Assembly: GCA_015099395.1 (NCBI GenBank)
Contig: AP024096.1
Coordinates: 3,038,001-3,102,000 of the forward strand
Length of the DNA: 64,000 bases
Reading direction: 5' to 3'
Origin: Ktedonobacteria bacterium brp13
GTDB lineage: Bacteria > Chloroflexota > Ktedonobacteria > Ktedonobacterales > Ktedonobacteraceae
The notes beneath the pieces are model-generated. The model made no database searches. It saw nothing but the letters and a program-made list of their open reading frames with translations, and was not told the origin of the DNA. The position numbers and the translations under genes were made by a program. Shown piece by piece: positions 56,251 through 64,000 of the stretch. Within the stretch, counting starts at the first letter, position 1, and the number at the start of each line of letters is the position of its first letter.

Positions 56251-57012
56251 ATGGATTGCACAGAGGTACAGCGTCTGCTCCACGCATATCTAGATGCTGA
56301 ATTGGATATGGCTGACACCTTAGAGGTCGAGCAGCATCTTCAGGAATGTAAAGCTTGTTTACAAAGCTACAACAATTATCAAGAGATCCGCACAGCCATA
56401 AAAACAAGCTCTCTCTATTTTCAAGCGCCTGAGAAGCTACGGAATAATATTCGGTCCTCGGTACGGAAAGCCAATAGAAACGTCTTTCTTGCTCACGTGA
56501 CGTCCTGGCGTGGGCTGAGCGTTGCGGCTGTGCTGATCTGTGCCATCCTTCTTTCGCTCTGGGGGGTCACTCGTCTCTGGCCCACAGCTTCTGGTGGCAA
56601 TCGCTTAGCACAGGAGGTGCTTGACAGTCATATACGCTCATTGATGGCAAATCATCTGGTAGATGTACCATCTTCTGACCAACACACTGTCAAACCATGG
56701 TTTAATGGAAAGCTTGATTTCTCACCTCCGGTGGTCGATCTTAAAGCCCAGGGATTTCCTCTGGTTGGTGGACGCCTGGATTATCTGGATAACCAACCGG
56801 TCGCGGCACTCGTCTATAAGCGTCGAGAGCATATTATTAATCTCTTCATCTGGCCGTCAACACAAAACATCGGGGGCGTAACGGAAACGAACACGCCCCA
56901 GGGCTATCACCTGATTCACTGGACCAAAGCAGGGCTGACCTATTGGGCCGCCTCAGATCTCAGTCTGAATGAGTTGCAACAATTTGTCCAACTGATACAA
57001 GCCTCAACCTGA
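56251..57012 (+). CDS. Membrane anti-sigma factor with zinc finger
   Basis: About 253 residues from the ATG at 56251. The N-terminal zinc-binding anti-sigma domain has LLHAYLDAELD and the HxxxCxxC set in VEQHLQECKACLQ. One membrane segment (GLSVAAVLICAILLSLW) is followed by an outer domain with a run of strands (FSPPVVDLKAQGFPLVGGRL, AALVYKRREHIINLFIWPS), often seen in zinc-finger anti-sigma proteins that respond to outside stress. It pairs with the sigma factor before it. Confidence 0.9.
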   Translation: MDCTEVQRLLHAYLDAELDMADTLEVEQHLQECKACLQSYNNYQEIRTAIKTSSLYFQAPEKLRNNIRSSVRKANRNVFLAHVTSWRGLSVAAVLICAILLSLWGVTRLWPTASGGNRLAQEVLDSHIRSLMANHLVDVPSSDQHTVKPWFNGKLDFSPPVVDLKAQGFPLVGGRLDYLDNQPVAALVYKRREHIINLFIWPSTQNIGGVTETNTPQGYHLIHWTKAGLTYWAASDLSLNELQQFVQLIQAST

Positions 57013-57103
57013 TAGCATAGTCCCCACACTGTGCGCTATGAGGCTGCTTGCGCTTATTGTGGCGTGCCTGCGGATCTGAGAGAAGATTTTCGCAGAGCAG
57101 GCA

Positions 57104-57787
57104 TTAGTCAACATGCAAGAGGAAGCCGATGCCCACCCCGGCCAGCGTCCCAAGAGTCACTACCACGAGAAATTCGAGGCCAGCGCGCACAGGACTTTTG
57201 TGGGTGTACCGACCTTTGATTGTGCCCAACACCATCGCAGTGAGCGCTGTGAGTCCATAAGCCCACCAGCGCATCTGCACGAGCATGAGCAGCACTGGCA
57301 CAGTCGGGATGAGCCCACCGACCACAAAGGAGAGACCGATTTGCAGCCCTCGTGACCAGGGATTGATGCGCTCGTCTTCTACCACCCCTAGTTCGTCGTG
57401 CACCATCGCCCGATGCCAACGTTCATGATCTGCCGTGAGATAACTGACCACACGATCAAGCAATGGCCCTTGAAAGCCTTTCCACTGATAAATGGCACGC
57501 AATTCGGCGTGTTCCTCCTCTGGCTCGTGCTCGATCTCATACTTCTCAGTCGCGATGCGATGATCGAGAATCTCCTTTTCTGTCTGAGCAGCAAGATAGC
57601 CACCAAGCGCCATCGAAATCCCTCCCGCTATAACCTCACTGAGTACAACGACCACCAGATGCGCTGCTGCAATGCCACTGACGGCCATGATAAACACAAG
57701 CGTCGTGACCAGACCATCGTTGAGGCCAAAGACGATCTCGCGCAGCCAGCTTCCTCCGTGTGGATGTTGCTCGTTAATCTGTTCCAT
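57104..57787 (-). CDS. VIT1/CCC1-family iron/manganese transporter
   Basis: About 227 residues from the ATG at 57787, behind GAGGAGAA; an ATG at 57811 with AGGAGA is nearly as good. Five membrane segments; the first has REIVFGLNDGLVTTLVFIMA, the family mark. Between helices 2 and 3 is a long acidic cytosolic region (EIEHEPEEEHAELRAI) rich in Glu and His, the metal-binding domain of VIT1-like proteins. It should move iron or manganese. It follows the flavin reductase by 67 bases on the same strand. Confidence 0.9.
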   Translation of the reverse strand: MEQINEQHPHGGSWLREIVFGLNDGLVTTLVFIMAVSGIAAAHLVVVVLSEVIAGGISMALGGYLAAQTEKEILDHRIATEKYEIEHEPEEEHAELRAIYQWKGFQGPLLDRVVSYLTADHERWHRAMVHDELGVVEDERINPWSRGLQIGLSFVVGGLIPTVPVLLMLVQMRWWAYGLTALTAMVLGTIKGRYTHKSPVRAGLEFLVVVTLGTLAGVGIGFLLHVD

Positions 57788-57854
57788 TATTCTCCTCTTC
57801 TTCCCCTGCATGGTCTCCTGATGCATAGCTTTTTTCTGTGGGCTTGCTCGCAGG

Positions 57855-59309
57855 CTACCGCAGGAAGGCGTTTCTAAGGTAGCTTGTAGGCTTGCCCCAT
57901 AATAGCTGTATGAACTTACGATTGCTGGCAGCTTCAGGCCCGGTGAGAAATGCCTCAAAGGTGGCCTGCTGTAGCCCTGTACTCATTGTAGGATAAGGAT
58001 GAATGGTATTGAAGATATCTTTGATGGTAAGGTGATGCTGCATGGCCAGGGCTATTTCCCCCAGCAGTTCACCGGCACCTGCTCCGACCAGATGTGCGCC
58101 AACAATCTGCTCTTTTTTTCCAGCCAGAACCAATTTGAGAAAACCTGCCGTTTCATTCGCCGTTTGGGCACGGTCGATCTGAGACCAGGGGAATTTGATG
58201 CTACGCACATGCTTATGTTGTCGCTCTGCCTCGGCGGGTAGGAGTCCGACTCTGGCCACTTCTGGCTCGGTAAAGGTACACCATGGCACGACACGATAAT
58301 CCACTTTCTTCTTTGCCAGTGGTACCAGGGCATTACGCACGGCTATCCCGGCGTGATATGAGGCAACATGCGTAAAAAGGTAGCCTCCAATCACATCACC
58401 GAGGGCATAGATGTTTGGTGTTGATGTTTGGAGATGCTCATCTACGAGAATCCCTTTCTCATTATACTGAACCCCAGCCGCTTCCAGGTTCAGGTGTTCT
58501 GATATATTGGGCTGACGACCAAGGGCCAGGAGGAGTTCGTCAGCCTCGAACTGCAACATCTGCTCCCCTTGCCGGGCCGTAATCACTTTCCTGGTATCAT
58601 TGCGGTGCACTTTCACGACGCGTGCATTCGTGATGATATCAATACCTTCTGACTTGAGGATAGCAGCAATCGTCTCCGAAACTTCAGGATCTTCGCGTGG
58701 CAGGAGACGTTCTGGCCCCTGAATAATGGTAATCTTTGTGCCCAACCGCCCCAGTGCCTGTGCCAGTTCTACACCAATAGGACCCCCTCCAGCGATAACA
58801 AGCGATGCTGGCAGGGCTGTCAGGTCAAACACATCTTCATTTGTCAGGTAGCCTGTTGCTTGCAAGCCCTCTATCTGCGGTACTGCAGGGCGTGATCCGG
58901 TAGCGACCAATATGCTACGACTGGTGATCTCCTCATCATTCAAAAGAAGTGTTGTCGAAGATATGAATGATGCGTGTCCAAATGCCACGGTCACGCCTTC
59001 GGCGTAGCTCTTTTCCGCATCGCTCACACGTTGAATCACAGCCTGGATAGAAGCGCTGACCTTTGCCATATCAACACTCTGGCACGTCGCTATCGATCCA
59101 AAATGTGCCGCTTGCCCGGCCTGTTGTACAACATGTGCCACATGGATCAGACTCTTGCTCGGCACACAACCGTAATGCAAACAATCTCCCCCCAGCCGTT
59201 CCTTGTCGATCAGTAAAACGTTGGCACCGAGCGACTGCGCAAGATGGGCAGCGGTGAGGCCACCTGAGCCGCCGCCGATAATAGTCAAGTCGTAGTGTGT
59301 TCGTAACAT
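57855..59309 (-). CDS. Pyridine nucleotide-disulfide oxidoreductase (mercuric reductase/lipoamide dehydrogenase-like)
   Basis: A 484-residue FAD enzyme from the ATG at 59309 (GGGAGGAG before it). FAD-binding GGGSGGLTAAHLA, redox pair GGDCLHYGCVPSKSL, NAD(P) site VIAGGGPIGVELAQALG, FAD site NIYALGDV and the C-terminal base region HPYPTMSTG are intact. The C-terminal Cys pair of true mercuric reductases is absent and there is no N-terminal metal domain, so a general reductase role is likelier than mercury detoxification. It is transcribed with the VIT-like metal transporter. Confidence 0.9.
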   Translation of the reverse strand: MLRTHYDLTIIGGGSGGLTAAHLAQSLGANVLLIDKERLGGDCLHYGCVPSKSLIHVAHVVQQAGQAAHFGSIATCQSVDMAKVSASIQAVIQRVSDAEKSYAEGVTVAFGHASFISSTTLLLNDEEITSRSILVATGSRPAVPQIEGLQATGYLTNEDVFDLTALPASLVIAGGGPIGVELAQALGRLGTKITIIQGPERLLPREDPEVSETIAAILKSEGIDIITNARVVKVHRNDTRKVITARQGEQMLQFEADELLLALGRQPNISEHLNLEAAGVQYNEKGILVDEHLQTSTPNIYALGDVIGGYLFTHVASYHAGIAVRNALVPLAKKKVDYRVVPWCTFTEPEVARVGLLPAEAERQHKHVRSIKFPWSQIDRAQTANETAGFLKLVLAGKKEQIVGAHLVGAGAGELLGEIALAMQHHLTIKDIFNTIHPYPTMSTGLQQATFEAFLTGPEAASNRKFIQLLWGKPTSYLRNAFLR

Positions 59310-59550
59310 ACGCTCCTCCCAATATTCTTTCTGCTGAATCACATCAATAAAAAAGATCATTTCTCTGTTACCACGAGAGACTGATTTTTCAGTGATTGTA
59401 TTCCCGCTTTTGAGGATTGACAGCATCAGTCTCCTCTTGTCAATTCAAGATAGAGCTTTAAAACACAGCCTGGTTTAGATATAATGCTGGATAAGGCATT
59501 TATCACATGTAATAAAGATAAAAATTCTAGATGAAAGAAAATGTTGCCTT

Positions 59551-59928
59551 ATGGGAACAGATATTGATGGCTGGATCGAATACAGAAACATCGATCTGGA
59601 TGATGAGACATGGTACCCGGCCATGAAAATTGGAGTGGTGTATTTAGGTAGAGATTATGAGACCTTTGGCTATCTCTTTGGCATCAGAATATTGGATGTT
59701 CAACCCATCGCAGCCAGAAGGGGATTACCAGCTAATGTCTCTCCTCAGGTCAGAGAAGACGCCGCATACGGAAATTTATACGCGCATACGTGGATTACGT
59801 GGCATGAGATGAAACAGGGTAGCTGGAAAAGAGACGTATATTGGGATCCAACGATCAGGGTGCTTGAAGTCTTGGGTGGCCTCTATGGTGACGAAAACAT
59901 ACGCCTTGTTGTCTGGTTTGAGGATTAA
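59551..59928 (+). CDS. Conserved hypothetical protein (MGTDI family)
   Basis: A 125-residue soluble protein beginning MGTDIDGWIEYRNIDLDDET, with a Trp-rich, acidic body. The start run and a central RGLPANVSPQVRED followed by HTWITWHEMK recall small uncharacterised proteins starting MGTDIHGW found in many bacteria and phages. No function is known to me. It lacks a good ribosome site. A hairpin follows its stop. Confidence 0.65.
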   Translation: MGTDIDGWIEYRNIDLDDETWYPAMKIGVVYLGRDYETFGYLFGIRILDVQPIAARRGLPANVSPQVREDAAYGNLYAHTWITWHEMKQGSWKRDVYWDPTIRVLEVLGGLYGDENIRLVVWFED

Positions 59929-59935
59929 ATAAACG

Positions 59936-59963
59936 GAACCAACCTTCAAAAGGAGGTTGGTTG
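59936..59963 (+). terminator. Hairpin after small hypothetical gene
   Basis: AACCAACCTT and AAGGAGGTTGGTT pair with a one-base bulge around CAAA, 10 bases past the stop. No strong T run follows. Confidence 0.5.
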
Positions 59964-60102
59964 TACGTTATACAATGTAGGTTTTTCGGAAGGATAGGCC
60001 AAGAAACCGCCCCTCAAGCTAATGGAGACAGATAAGACGCCATGACGAACGCATCACGTCGCCTGTCAATAAAATTCGCTACCGCCTGTAGAGTCGCTAA
60101 AA

Positions 60103-60155
60103 CCCCTGCCTCCCTCTTTGAGGGGGGATGTCGCCGCAGCGACAGGGGGAGTAGA
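60103..60155. repeat. Palindromic GC-rich unit 1
   Basis: CCCTCTTTGAGGGGGGA, TGTCGCCGCAGCGACA and GGGGGAGTAGAT. Two nested hairpins form. The same unit occurs inside both MITEs (22029, 47926) and three more times within 1 kb here. Confidence 0.75.
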
Positions 60156-60219
60156 TCCTCGAATTACGTTTCTTACTGCCATTAAACATTTTTATCCCTT
60201 TAGCATACAGTGTTGGTAG

Positions 60220-60317
60220 GCGAGGAATACAGGATATTGCTGGCTTTCTACTCCCCCCTGCCGCTAGCGCGGCTGTCCCCCCTCAAAGAGGAGGGCTTTT
60301 GCTGCATTTCCTGGATA
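60220..60317. repeat. 98-bp direct repeat, left copy, containing palindromic unit 2
   Basis: From CGAGGAATACAGGATATTGC through GCCGCTAGCGCGGC to TTTCCTGGATAG. It recurs at 60982-61078 in the same direction with only a few differences. The two copies flank the DUF559 nuclease gene. Confidence 0.85.
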
Positions 60318-60367
60318 GCGTGCAGTATCTCTGACTGATGTAATGTTCACTATCGCCTGAAAGGTCT

Positions 60368-60400
60368 CCGCTGCGGCAGGGGGAGTAGATTCTCGAATTA
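60368..60400. repeat. Palindromic unit 3 (half)
   Basis: CGCTGCGGCAGGGGGAGTAG followed by ATTCTCGAATTA, matching the right half of unit 1 and its flank (ATCCTCGAATTA). It touches the stop side of the DUF559 gene. Confidence 0.6.
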
Positions 60401-60409
60401 TGCTGTTCG

Positions 60410-60823
60410 CTACATTCCTGCGTCTATTCCATCTTCCCCTCGCTTCCTCTTTTCTTCGGCGAAGGAACGTTGCCGTTTCTTTACTTCATTATCGATGGAC
60501 ATACAAACGGCTGCAAAATTGTTATTCACATCACTATTGGGAAAGCGTACAACCAGTAAGGAATGCCCATTCAATATCCTGGTCCTTTTAGCATCGTACA
60601 ATAACCCCTCCTCTGTATAATGCTGATCTCCATCAAGCTCAATACAGAGACGCACGTCCGCACAATAAAAATCTACGATGAATGGATCTATCACCTTTTG
60701 TCGTTGAAAACGAGGTCTATAGTGACACAGAAAGTCATACCATAATCTTTTCTCTTGCCGTGTCATATTCTTACGCAACTCTTTGGCCAAAGGAATAAGC
60801 TTCTGATCATGTGGTTTAGACAT
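60410..60823 (-). CDS. DUF559 (VSR-like) endonuclease-fold protein
   Basis: About 137 residues from the ATG at 60823 (MSKPHDQKLIPLAKELRKN). The family signs are LRKNMTRQEKRLWYDFL, RFQRQKVIDPFIVDFYC and LCIELDGDQHY, the PD-(D/E)xK-like nuclease core related to very-short-patch-repair enzymes. The ribosome site is weak (AGGGG). No methylase is adjacent. The gene sits between two 98-bp direct repeats full of palindromes, suggesting that nuclease and repeats travel or persist together. Confidence 0.88.
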   Translation of the reverse strand: MSKPHDQKLIPLAKELRKNMTRQEKRLWYDFLCHYRPRFQRQKVIDPFIVDFYCADVRLCIELDGDQHYTEEGLLYDAKRTRILNGHSLLVVRFPNSDVNNNFAAVCMSIDNEVKKRQRSFAEEKRKRGEDGIDAGM

Positions 60824-60981
60824 AGCATACACCCCTAACATCCCGTCATATAACAAAAGCTCTCTCTACTGTATATACCTTTATGAATAAAAAATGTTCG
60901 CAGTGTAGGAGAAATGATTTATGCTATAGCGCATAATATCTCTTTTATCGCAAAATATTACTTCCGCATCTTAATTTGTAA

Positions 60982-61078
60982 GCGAGGAGTGCAGGATATT
61001 GCTGGCTTTCTACTCCCCCTGCCGCTAGCGCGGCTGTCCCCCCTCAAAGAGGAGGGCTTTTACTGCATTTCCTGTATA
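60982..61078. repeat. 98-bp direct repeat, right copy, containing palindromic unit 4
   Basis: From GCGAGGAGTGCAGGATATTG through GCCGCTAGCGCGGC to TTTCCTGTATAG, paired with 60220-60317. It lies on the promoter side of the DUF559 gene. Confidence 0.85.
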
Positions 61079-61270
61079 GTTTACATTACCTTTAATATAT
61101 TAAAATATTGTGTTTATGGTAACAAAGGAGAATCGATCCTCCGCTTCTAGTTTCCATTACCCCTCAATCTATGCATAATGTGTGTTTTGATAATCGGGTA
61201 CATGTGACATCTTACCTGAGTTGGAATATCCAGCAGACACAATTCTCGGCTGAATGAAGGATGCAATAGT

Positions 61271-62185
61271 ATGAATACATTTTCTGCAAAAGATTTTGCT
61301 ATTAGCTATAACAAAGCTGATCGTGCCTGGGCTGAATGGGTTGCATGGCAGCTTGAAGACGAGGGCTATACAACTATTCTCCAGGTTTGGGATTTCCGCC
61401 CTGGTGCTAATCCTGGACTTCTTATGCAAGAGGCCGCGAGAAAAGCGAAACGCATACTGGCCATCCTCTCGCCAGCATATCTTGCCTCACAAGCATACGC
61501 ATTTGTGCAGGACCCAACCCTGGTGCTGATACGCGTCAAAGAGTGCGCACTCGAAGGTATCCTGACCTCTGCTGGCTATATCGATATTGTTGGACTCAGT
61601 GAGGCAAGAGCAAGATATGCCATCCTCCAGGGCATATTAAATACACGTGCTAAATCATCGCAAGCACCACCGTTTCCCGGAACATCACCTTCAATGGCGG
61701 CACAGCAACCAGATTTCCCAGGCAATCTTAAGCCTGTAGAAATTTTTATGTGCTATGCCCATGCTGACAGGTTATGGATCGATAAGTTTGAAAAACACCT
61801 GAGATCCTTGAGGTCGCAAGGAAGCATTGTTATCTGGCATGATAGAGATATCAGCGCGGGACAGGAGTGGGACCAGGAAGTAGATGCTCATCTAGAACAG
61901 GCACACATTGTTTTGCTTTTTGTTAGCCCAGATTTCATGGCTTCGGATTATGTTTATGGCTCTGAATTTCAAAGAATTATGGAAAGAAATGCACAGGAAA
62001 AGACACGAGTCATCCCCATTATTCTGAGCCCCGTTTATTGGCAACGATCACCCTTCAACCTACTTACACCTTTACCACGCATAGGTCAGTCTATTTCATC
62101 ATGGGCGAATACGGACATAGCCATAGCTGAAATAATGGAAGAAATCCGGCGTCTGATTCAACATATGAATGTGCACATAAAATAG
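61271..62185 (+). CDS. Double TIR-domain protein
   Basis: A 304-residue protein with two TIR domains joined by a Pro/Ser-rich linker (about residues 125-155). TIR 1: DFAISYNKADRAWAEWVAWQ, WDFRPGAN and AILSPAYLAS; it lacks a glutamate where TIR NADases have the catalytic one. TIR 2: EIFMCYAHADRLWIDKFEKH, IVIWHDRDISAGQEWDQEV, LLFVSPDFMAS and GSEFQRIM with Glu232 in the catalytic position. So the second domain may consume NAD or make a signal, while the first is structural. AAGGATG precedes the ATG. It lies between the DUF559 gene and a DISARM-type helicase, so defence by abortive infection is the leading guess. Confidence 0.88.
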   Translation: MNTFSAKDFAISYNKADRAWAEWVAWQLEDEGYTTILQVWDFRPGANPGLLMQEAARKAKRILAILSPAYLASQAYAFVQDPTLVLIRVKECALEGILTSAGYIDIVGLSEARARYAILQGILNTRAKSSQAPPFPGTSPSMAAQQPDFPGNLKPVEIFMCYAHADRLWIDKFEKHLRSLRSQGSIVIWHDRDISAGQEWDQEVDAHLEQAHIVLLFVSPDFMASDYVYGSEFQRIMERNAQEKTRVIPIILSPVYWQRSPFNLLTPLPRIGQSISSWANTDIAIAEIMEEIRRLIQHMNVHIK

Positions 62186-62679
62186 TGCAAATAAATATTG
62201 ATACTGGCTATCTATCCATTTAGTAAAGAAGCTGGATCACAGCACCAATCACCTCCGTTATGGTTTGAAGAGAAATACCAAAGCTACCGGACTCTATCAT
62301 ACATTTTCCTATGGCTTCAGATGCTTTTATACATCGATTCCTGACACGTCTACCGTATGCATCTTTGATGAAAACGATCCATTTTTTGTGTCTATGCCGT
62401 AGCTATAGAGCATGGGTATTACTGTTATACTAGCCTGTACTGGTATTTTTCTGATCCAAACAGTATAATAGACAATACATTCCCATAAGGTAGGCTGATA
62501 GCCACTGCGTTTATTCGTCTTCAGGGTCTTTTTGTTTGAATTCAATTTTGCTGGGTATGCTGGGATAGTGGGTATTTTTTGCAATTAAAGTACTGCTATT
62601 TTATTCGTATGTATTTACTGCATTATTGTATCTCTCTGTATTGATGGATCGCTGGATCGCTGTATTAAGGAGATATTTC
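62186..62679. other. Intergenic before the SNF2 helicase
   Basis: About 490 AT-rich bases with no supported gene; presumed promoter region of the helicase. AAGGAG lies 8 bases before its TTG start. Confidence 0.4.
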
Positions 62680-64000
62680 TTGAGTCGTCTGCTCTCTATT
62701 CCTGAAATAGGACAATTGGTGGATGTACGCCAACGTCGGTATGTGGTTCTCGATATTGTTCAAAGCTCGCTACCTACTAATCTTATGACTACTCCGGCTC
62801 TACAGGGCCAATACGTTCAACATCTGGTGCGGCTGTCGGCGGTGGATGATGATGCTCTGGGGGAGGAACTTCAGGTGATCTGGGAGGTGGAGCCGGGCGC
62901 TCGGACGGTTGAGAAGACTCCTCTGCCTCAACCGGTTGGCTTCGATACTCCGGTGCGGCTGGATACGTTTTTGAATGCGGTCCGCTGGGGCGCGGCCTCT
63001 AGCGCGGATGTGAAGGCGATCCAGGCTCCCTTTCGTAGTGGCGTAGATCTGGAGGATTATCAGCTCGATCCGGTGGCGCGGGCGATCCAGATGCCGCGAG
63101 TGAGTCTGCTGATCGCTGATGATGTGGGTCTGGGTAAGACGATTGAGGCGGGTCTGGTGGCGCAGGAGTTGATTATCCGCCATCGCGCACGCCGCATTTT
63201 GATTATCTGCCCGGCTTCGCTACAGGTACAGTGGCACGATCAGATGCGCGATAAGTTCGGACTGGAGTTCCGTATTATCGATAGCCACTCGCTACACGAT
63301 CTCAGACGCGAACGGGGTCTGCACGTCAATCCCTGGACCCACTTCCCACGCTTGATTACGTCGATCGATTTCTTGAAACGCGAACGCCCGATGCGGCTCT
63401 TTAGCGAGATCTTGCCGCCAGAGGGGGCGTCTCCTTATCCACGCAAGTTCGATCTGTTGATTCTCGATGAGGCACATAATGTGGCTCCATCTGGCAGTGG
63501 CAGGTATGCGACCGATTCGCTGCGCACTGCGGCCCTGCGCCGCCTGACACCTCACTTTGAGCATAAGCTGTTCCTGTCGGCAACTCCTCATAATGGCTAT
63601 AGCAATAGCTTCTCGTCGCTCCTGGAACTGCTGGACAATCAGCGCTTCGCTCGTGGCGTAGAGCCGGATCGTGAGCAGTTAAATGCGGTGATGGTGCGCC
63701 GTTTGAAGTCGGAGCTGCCAAAGCGTTGGGATGGTACGGCTCGCTTCCATGAACGGAAGATTACGGAGATCGAGGTGGCGTATACGCAGCGGGAGCGTGA
63801 TCTCCATCAAGCGCTACAGCAGTATAGCGCGCTACGCATTGCGCATGCGAAAGATAATACGGAACAGTATGCGACCGAGTTTGTGGCTATGCTGCTCAAA
63901 AAGCGTCTCTTCTCTTCTCCGGCTGCCTTCTCTACGACGTTGAACAAGCACGAAAGTTCATTGAAGGAGTCAAAGCGCCATACCAGTCTGACGCGACGAC
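62680..64000 (+). CDS. drmD: SNF2-family helicase, DISARM DrmD-like, 3' end outside window
   Basis: The first 440 residues of a large helicase. The start is a TTG at 62680, 8 bases after AAGGAG. The N-terminus IPEIGQLVDVRQRRYVVLDI is a small module I associate with DrmD-type SNF2 proteins. Then: EDYQLDPVARAIQMPRVSLL, Walker A DDVGLGKTIEAGL (about 63117-63155), LIICPASLQVQW, DEAH box LLILDEAHN (about 63454-63480) and LFLSATPHNGYS. The rest lies outside. In class 1 DISARM this gene is followed by an Eco57I-type methylase such as that at the left edge, but whether one follows here cannot be seen. Confidence 0.85.
   Translation, partial: MSRLLSIPEIGQLVDVRQRRYVVLDIVQSSLPTNLMTTPALQGQYVQHLVRLSAVDDDALGEELQVIWEVEPGARTVEKTPLPQPVGFDTPVRLDTFLNAVRWGAASSADVKAIQAPFRSGVDLEDYQLDPVARAIQMPRVSLLIADDVGLGKTIEAGLVAQELIIRHRARRILIICPASLQVQWHDQMRDKFGLEFRIIDSHSLHDLRRERGLHVNPWTHFPRLITSIDFLKRERPMRLFSEILPPEGASPYPRKFDLLILDEAHNVAPSGSGRYATDSLRTAALRRLTPHFEHKLFLSATPHNGYSNSFSSLLELLDNQRFARGVEPDREQLNAVMVRRLKSELPKRWDGTARFHERKITEIEVAYTQRERDLHQALQQYSALRIAHAKDNTEQYATEFVAMLLKKRLFSSPAAFSTTLNKHESSLKESKRHTSLTRR

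Noticed and set aside
58200..59309. Mercuric reductase identity
   Set aside because: The C-terminal cysteine pair and N-terminal metal domain are missing and no other mer gene is nearby.
1..64000. Treating the left-edge methylase and right-edge helicase as one locus
   Set aside because: They lie 60 kb apart with many unrelated genes between; both are on the plus strand but in the wrong order for a single operon, so they probably belong to two loci.

Overview
The window looks like a chromosome segment from a large-genome environmental bacterium. I favour a Ktedonobacteria-type member of the Chloroflexota; this is an inference from gene content, not a test. Pointers are a roughly 50% GC composition with AT-rich spacers, many secreted polysaccharide-active enzymes, a serine/threonine kinase next to a three-FHA ABC transporter, an ECF sigma/anti-sigma pair, and intergenic DNA crowded with small repeats and gene remnants. 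I found no rRNA, tRNA or CRISPR array.

Both edges carry DNA-defence genes. The left edge cuts an Eco57I-type adenine methyltransferase (DrmMI-like), followed by a 237-residue unknown protein and an HNH nuclease. The right edge cuts an SNF2-family helicase (DrmD-like) preceded by a double-TIR protein and a DUF559 nuclease sitting among palindromic repeats. Methylase and SNF2 helicase are partners in class 1 DISARM, but no drmA, drmB or drmC gene is visible.

4-11 kb: a bicupin oxalate decarboxylase lies between a full and a partial copy of the HNH gene. Then come a secreted beta-helix protein with a long 5' inverted repeat that may mask its ribosome binding site, and a second HNH nuclease.

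11-21 kb: a membrane-anchored phosphodiester-glycosidase-like protein, a PknB-like kinase with its FHA-ABC transporter partner, and an M20 amidohydrolase/DUF3311/sodium symporter operon behind a recognisable promoter.

21-29 kb: two fused gene scraps, a MITE, and then a partly decayed catabolic cluster: RraA-like aldolase, glutamine synthetase C-terminal remnant, FluG-like amidohydrolase, broken SDR, class II glutamine amidotransferase and a GntR regulator. An aldo/keto reductase, an epimerase remnant and a methyltransferase follow.

29-38 kb: three secreted beta-glucan enzymes (GH3, GH30, GH16). The last two end in near-identical tandem malectin-like domains. Together they suggest digestion of fungal-type or plant-type beta-glucans. 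38-45 kb: an oligopeptide ABC transporter (two permeases and a binding lipoprotein, no ATPases here) divergent from a gamma-glutamyltransferase.

45-50 kb: a DUF2278 protein, an IS200/IS605-like remnant, a hydrolase pseudogene, an aldo/keto reductase, a MITE interrupted by a second MITE, a SnoaL-like protein and further repeats. 50-60 kb: an unknown protein, tRNA hydroxylase TrhO, a GH15 enzyme overlapping a multispan membrane protein, the sigma/anti-sigma pair, a VIT1-like iron/manganese transporter behind a flavin disulfide reductase, and a small conserved unknown.
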